Assembly: GCA_944325235.1 (NCBI GenBank)
Contig: CALUZE010000081.1
Location: 1-6,241, forward strand
Direction: 5' to 3'
Source: an uncultured Elusimicrobiales bacterium
Lineage (GTDB): Bacteria; Elusimicrobiota; Elusimicrobia; Elusimicrobiales; Elusimicrobiaceae
DNA length: 6,241 nucleotides
In this document: piece after piece, positions 5,063 to 6,241 of the stretch
How positions within the stretch are numbered: the stretch's first letter is position 1
Layout of the letters: every line of letters starts with the position of its first letter
Notes under the pieces: model-generated
What the model saw: the letters and a program-made list of their open reading frames with translations, nothing else
Database searches by the model: none
What the model was told of the DNA's origin: nothing
Position numbers and translations under genes: made by a program

Positions 5063-5779
5063 TTACGGCCGGCGGGGGAGAGGAATGTTTAAAAGCGGTT
5101 TTTGTTTCCAGCCGGTTTTATCAAAGTGCCACCACTCGGTGCGGGTGTAGGTAAATCCGGCGGCCGTCATAATTTTTTTAAGCGTTTCGCGGCGGTTTAA
5201 AACGTCCGGCGGCAAGTCGTAAAAGTCCATATGCGCGCGGGTGGAAAAATCGTCAAAATCCGTGGGCATCGCAAGGGGATTTCCGGCAAAATCGCACGGC
5301 GTTAAATCCACCGCCATTCCGCGGCTGTGGCGGGAGCCTTTTTTAGGCGGCGCCACGTAGCTGGGGTTGGGCACGGCGTCCCACAATTTTTGGTGGGCGC
5401 TTTGCGGGCGGTAGCAATCCCACAGGCAGAACGTAAAAGGCTCTTTTTGCGCGGCGGCCAGACGGGCGGCTTTCAAAAGGGCTTGGGCGGCTTCCTGTTG
5501 CAGGTAGCAGCGGGGGGAGTCGTAAATCGTCCGGCCGGTAAAATTGTGCGGGGTGGCGTAGCGCAGGCGGACAAATACGTGCAGGCCGGGGTATTTTTCC
5601 ACGTCCACCAGCCCGGCTTGCAGGAGGCGTTCTTCTGCGGGGGTTGCAGTGGCAACCTGTGCCTGCCCCTGCGGGCTGGCTGTTGCGTGCGCGGCGGGCG
5701 CACTTTGGGGGGCGGCGGGCGGCGCACCCCACAGCGGGGCGGTGCAGAGGAGCAACAGAAAGAAAATCCGGCTTTTCAT
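5063..5779 (-). CDS. Exported VanX/DdpX-type D-alanyl-D-alanine dipeptidase (M15D)
   Basis: Zinc dipeptidase that splits D-Ala-D-Ala; 238 residues. An N-terminal signal peptide is clear: MKSR followed by a hydrophobic FFLLLLCTAPLW core, with probable cleavage near residues 18-19. An Ala/Pro/Gln-rich linker runs to about residue 48. The catalytic domain (about 55-220) has RLRYATPHNFTG (71-82), DCYRP with the conserved arginine R124, SRHSRGMAVDLT with zinc ligands H151 and D158, and EWWH with catalytic E215 and zinc ligand H218. The spacings H-x6-D and E-x2-H match VanX. I chose this ATG because the signal peptide begins here, although the frame stays open 69 codons further. That extension would lie antisense to the era start. 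No vanH, vanA or vanRS gene accompanies it, so wall-dipeptide recycling or breakdown outside the cytoplasm is more likely than vancomycin resistance. Confidence 0.9.
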   Translation of the reverse strand: MKSRIFFLLLLCTAPLWGAPPAAPQSAPAAHATASPQGQAQVATATPAEERLLQAGLVDVEKYPGLHVFVRLRYATPHNFTGRTIYDSPRCYLQQEAAQALLKAARLAAAQKEPFTFCLWDCYRPQSAHQKLWDAVPNPSYVAPPKKGSRHSRGMAVDLTPCDFAGNPLAMPTDFDDFSTRAHMDFYDLPPDVLNRRETLKKIMTAAGFTYTRTEWWHFDKTGWKQKPLLNIPLPRRP

Positions 5780-5785
5780 CTTTCC

Positions 5786-5794
5786 AGTATAGCA
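5786..5794 (-). promoter_or_regulatory. Extended -10 promoter of the dipeptidase gene, predicted leaderless
   Basis: On the minus strand TGC-TATACT (5786-5794) forms an extended -10 whose last base is 6 nt from the ATG at 5779. Transcription would therefore begin on the A of the start codon. The -35 at 17-bp spacing (5809-5814, TCCCTT) is poor, as is common with extended -10 promoters. GGAAAG abuts the ATG directly and is too close to act as a ribosome binding site. Confidence 0.6.
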
Positions 5795-5802
5795 TTTGCG
5801 CG

Positions 5803-5831
5803 TTGGCGAAGGGAGCAAAAATAAGTACAAT
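5803..5831 (+). promoter_or_regulatory. Promoter of era, predicted leaderless
   Basis: TTGGCG at 5803-5808, an exact 17-bp spacer and TACAAT at 5826-5831. Six bases separate the -10 from ATG 5838, so the predicted start of transcription is the A of the start codon. No Shine-Dalgarno lies in the 20 nt before the ATG; the nearest purine block, GGGAG at 5811-5815, is 22 nt away and inside the promoter spacer. This element overlaps the -35 region of the divergent dipeptidase promoter. Confidence 0.72.
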
Positions 5832-5837
5832 ACATCT

Positions 5838-6241
5838 ATGGACGATAAAAACTTTAAAAGCGGTTTTGCCGTATTGACGGGCCTGCCCAATGCCGGCAAA
5901 TCCACCTTGCTTAATAATTTAGCCGGCGGGTTATTATCCCCGGTGACGAACAAACCCCAAACCACGCGCCAGAACATTTTGGCCATTGCCGAGGGGGACC
6001 ACTACCAGGTGGTGTTTGTGGATACGCCCGGCTTTTTGACGGCCAAGTACAAACTGCAGCAAACCATGGTGGGCTGCGTGGACCGCGCCGTGCGCGAGGA
6101 CGCGGATTTGGTGATTTTTTTGGTGGACGCCACCGCCGATTACGCGTTAAACGCCAAGCTGGTGGAAAAATTAAAAACCGTTTATTGCCCGATTTTCCTG
6201 GCGATTAATAAAATTGATTTGGTGACGGATACGGCCGCGCT
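5838..6241 (+). CDS. era: GTPase Era, N-terminal part (cut by window edge)
   Basis: Era is an essential GTPase that binds 16S rRNA and helps mature the 30S subunit. The visible 134 codons cover most of the G domain: the P-loop GLPNAGKST at 15-23 (G1), KPQTTR at 39-44 (switch I/G2, characteristic of Era), DTPGF at 62-66 (G3) and NKID at 124-127 (G4). The KPQTTR motif, the absence of a second G domain and the 14-residue lead before the P-loop favour Era over EngA/Der. The remaining G5 motif and the C-terminal KH RNA-binding domain lie beyond the edge, so the identification rests on the G domain alone. The P-loop has Leu-Pro-Asn-Ala where most Era proteins have Arg-Pro-Asn-Val, a modest change that keeps the GK[ST] core. 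It diverges from the dipeptidase gene, with 58 bp between the two start codons. Confidence 0.93.
   Translation, partial: MDDKNFKSGFAVLTGLPNAGKSTLLNNLAGGLLSPVTNKPQTTRQNILAIAEGDHYQVVFVDTPGFLTAKYKLQQTMVGCVDRAVREDADLVIFLVDATADYALNAKLVEKLKTVYCPIFLAINKIDLVTDTAA

Noticed and set aside
5063..5779. Vancomycin-resistance (van) locus
   Set aside because: Only a VanX-like enzyme is present; no VanH, VanA/B ligase or VanRS regulators are seen, and the protein carries a signal peptide unlike resistance-type VanX.
5800..5825. GGGAG at 5811-5815 as the ribosome binding site of era
   Set aside because: It ends 22 nt before the ATG, too far to position a ribosome, and falls in the promoter spacer, so it is probably not transcribed in the era mRNA.
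5780..5986. N-terminal extension of the dipeptidase by 69 codons upstream of its signal peptide
   Set aside because: It would lie antisense to the first 149 bases of era and contains no family sequence. A complete signal peptide and a promoter -10 mark the ATG at 5779 as the start.

Overview
The window carries housekeeping and metabolic genes of a free-standing bacterial chromosome, and I see no mobile element, CRISPR array, rRNA or tRNA. The organism is a bacterium with fairly GC-rich protein genes and AT-rich promoters and terminators. A cysteine-rich C-terminal fragment at the left edge resembles the exported pilin-like proteins that are abundant in Elusimicrobiota. That placement is a weak inference; nothing in the window proves the phylum.

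Layout, left to right. (1) Positions 2-286 (+) hold the last 94 codons of a cysteine-rich protein whose start lies outside the window. It ends at a bidirectional terminator (309-344). (2) A leftward operon, yggS then a DUF167/YggU gene, shares a 4-bp ATGA overlap and converges on that terminator. (3) A 111-bp AT-rich divergent intergenic region holds promoter-like elements for both directions. (4) A rightward operon follows: an MFS efflux-type transporter, a 72-residue membrane protein (DUF4321-like), a Maf nucleotide pyrophosphatase and thioredoxin reductase. Junctions are 18 nt, 1 nt and a 4-nt overlap. (5) A flavin reductase-like gene has its own near-consensus promoter and a strong terminator (5008-5034). 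(6) A leftward gene encodes an exported VanX/DdpX-type D-Ala-D-Ala dipeptidase. (7) era, encoding the ribosome-assembly GTPase, diverges from it and is cut by the right edge after 134 codons.

Functionally the genes cover vitamin B6 homeostasis (YggS), nucleotide-pool sanitation (Maf), thiol redox (TrxB), flavin chemistry, peptidoglycan dipeptide cleavage, small-molecule export and ribosome maturation. No single pathway links them.

The most interesting signal is regulatory. Both era and the dipeptidase gene have a -10 hexamer ending exactly 6 nt before the ATG and no usable Shine-Dalgarno, which predicts leaderless mRNAs from overlapping divergent promoters. The MFS gene looks similar (8 nt). 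Operon-internal genes mostly carry clear GGAG-type ribosome binding sites. I found no convincing new multi-gene system.
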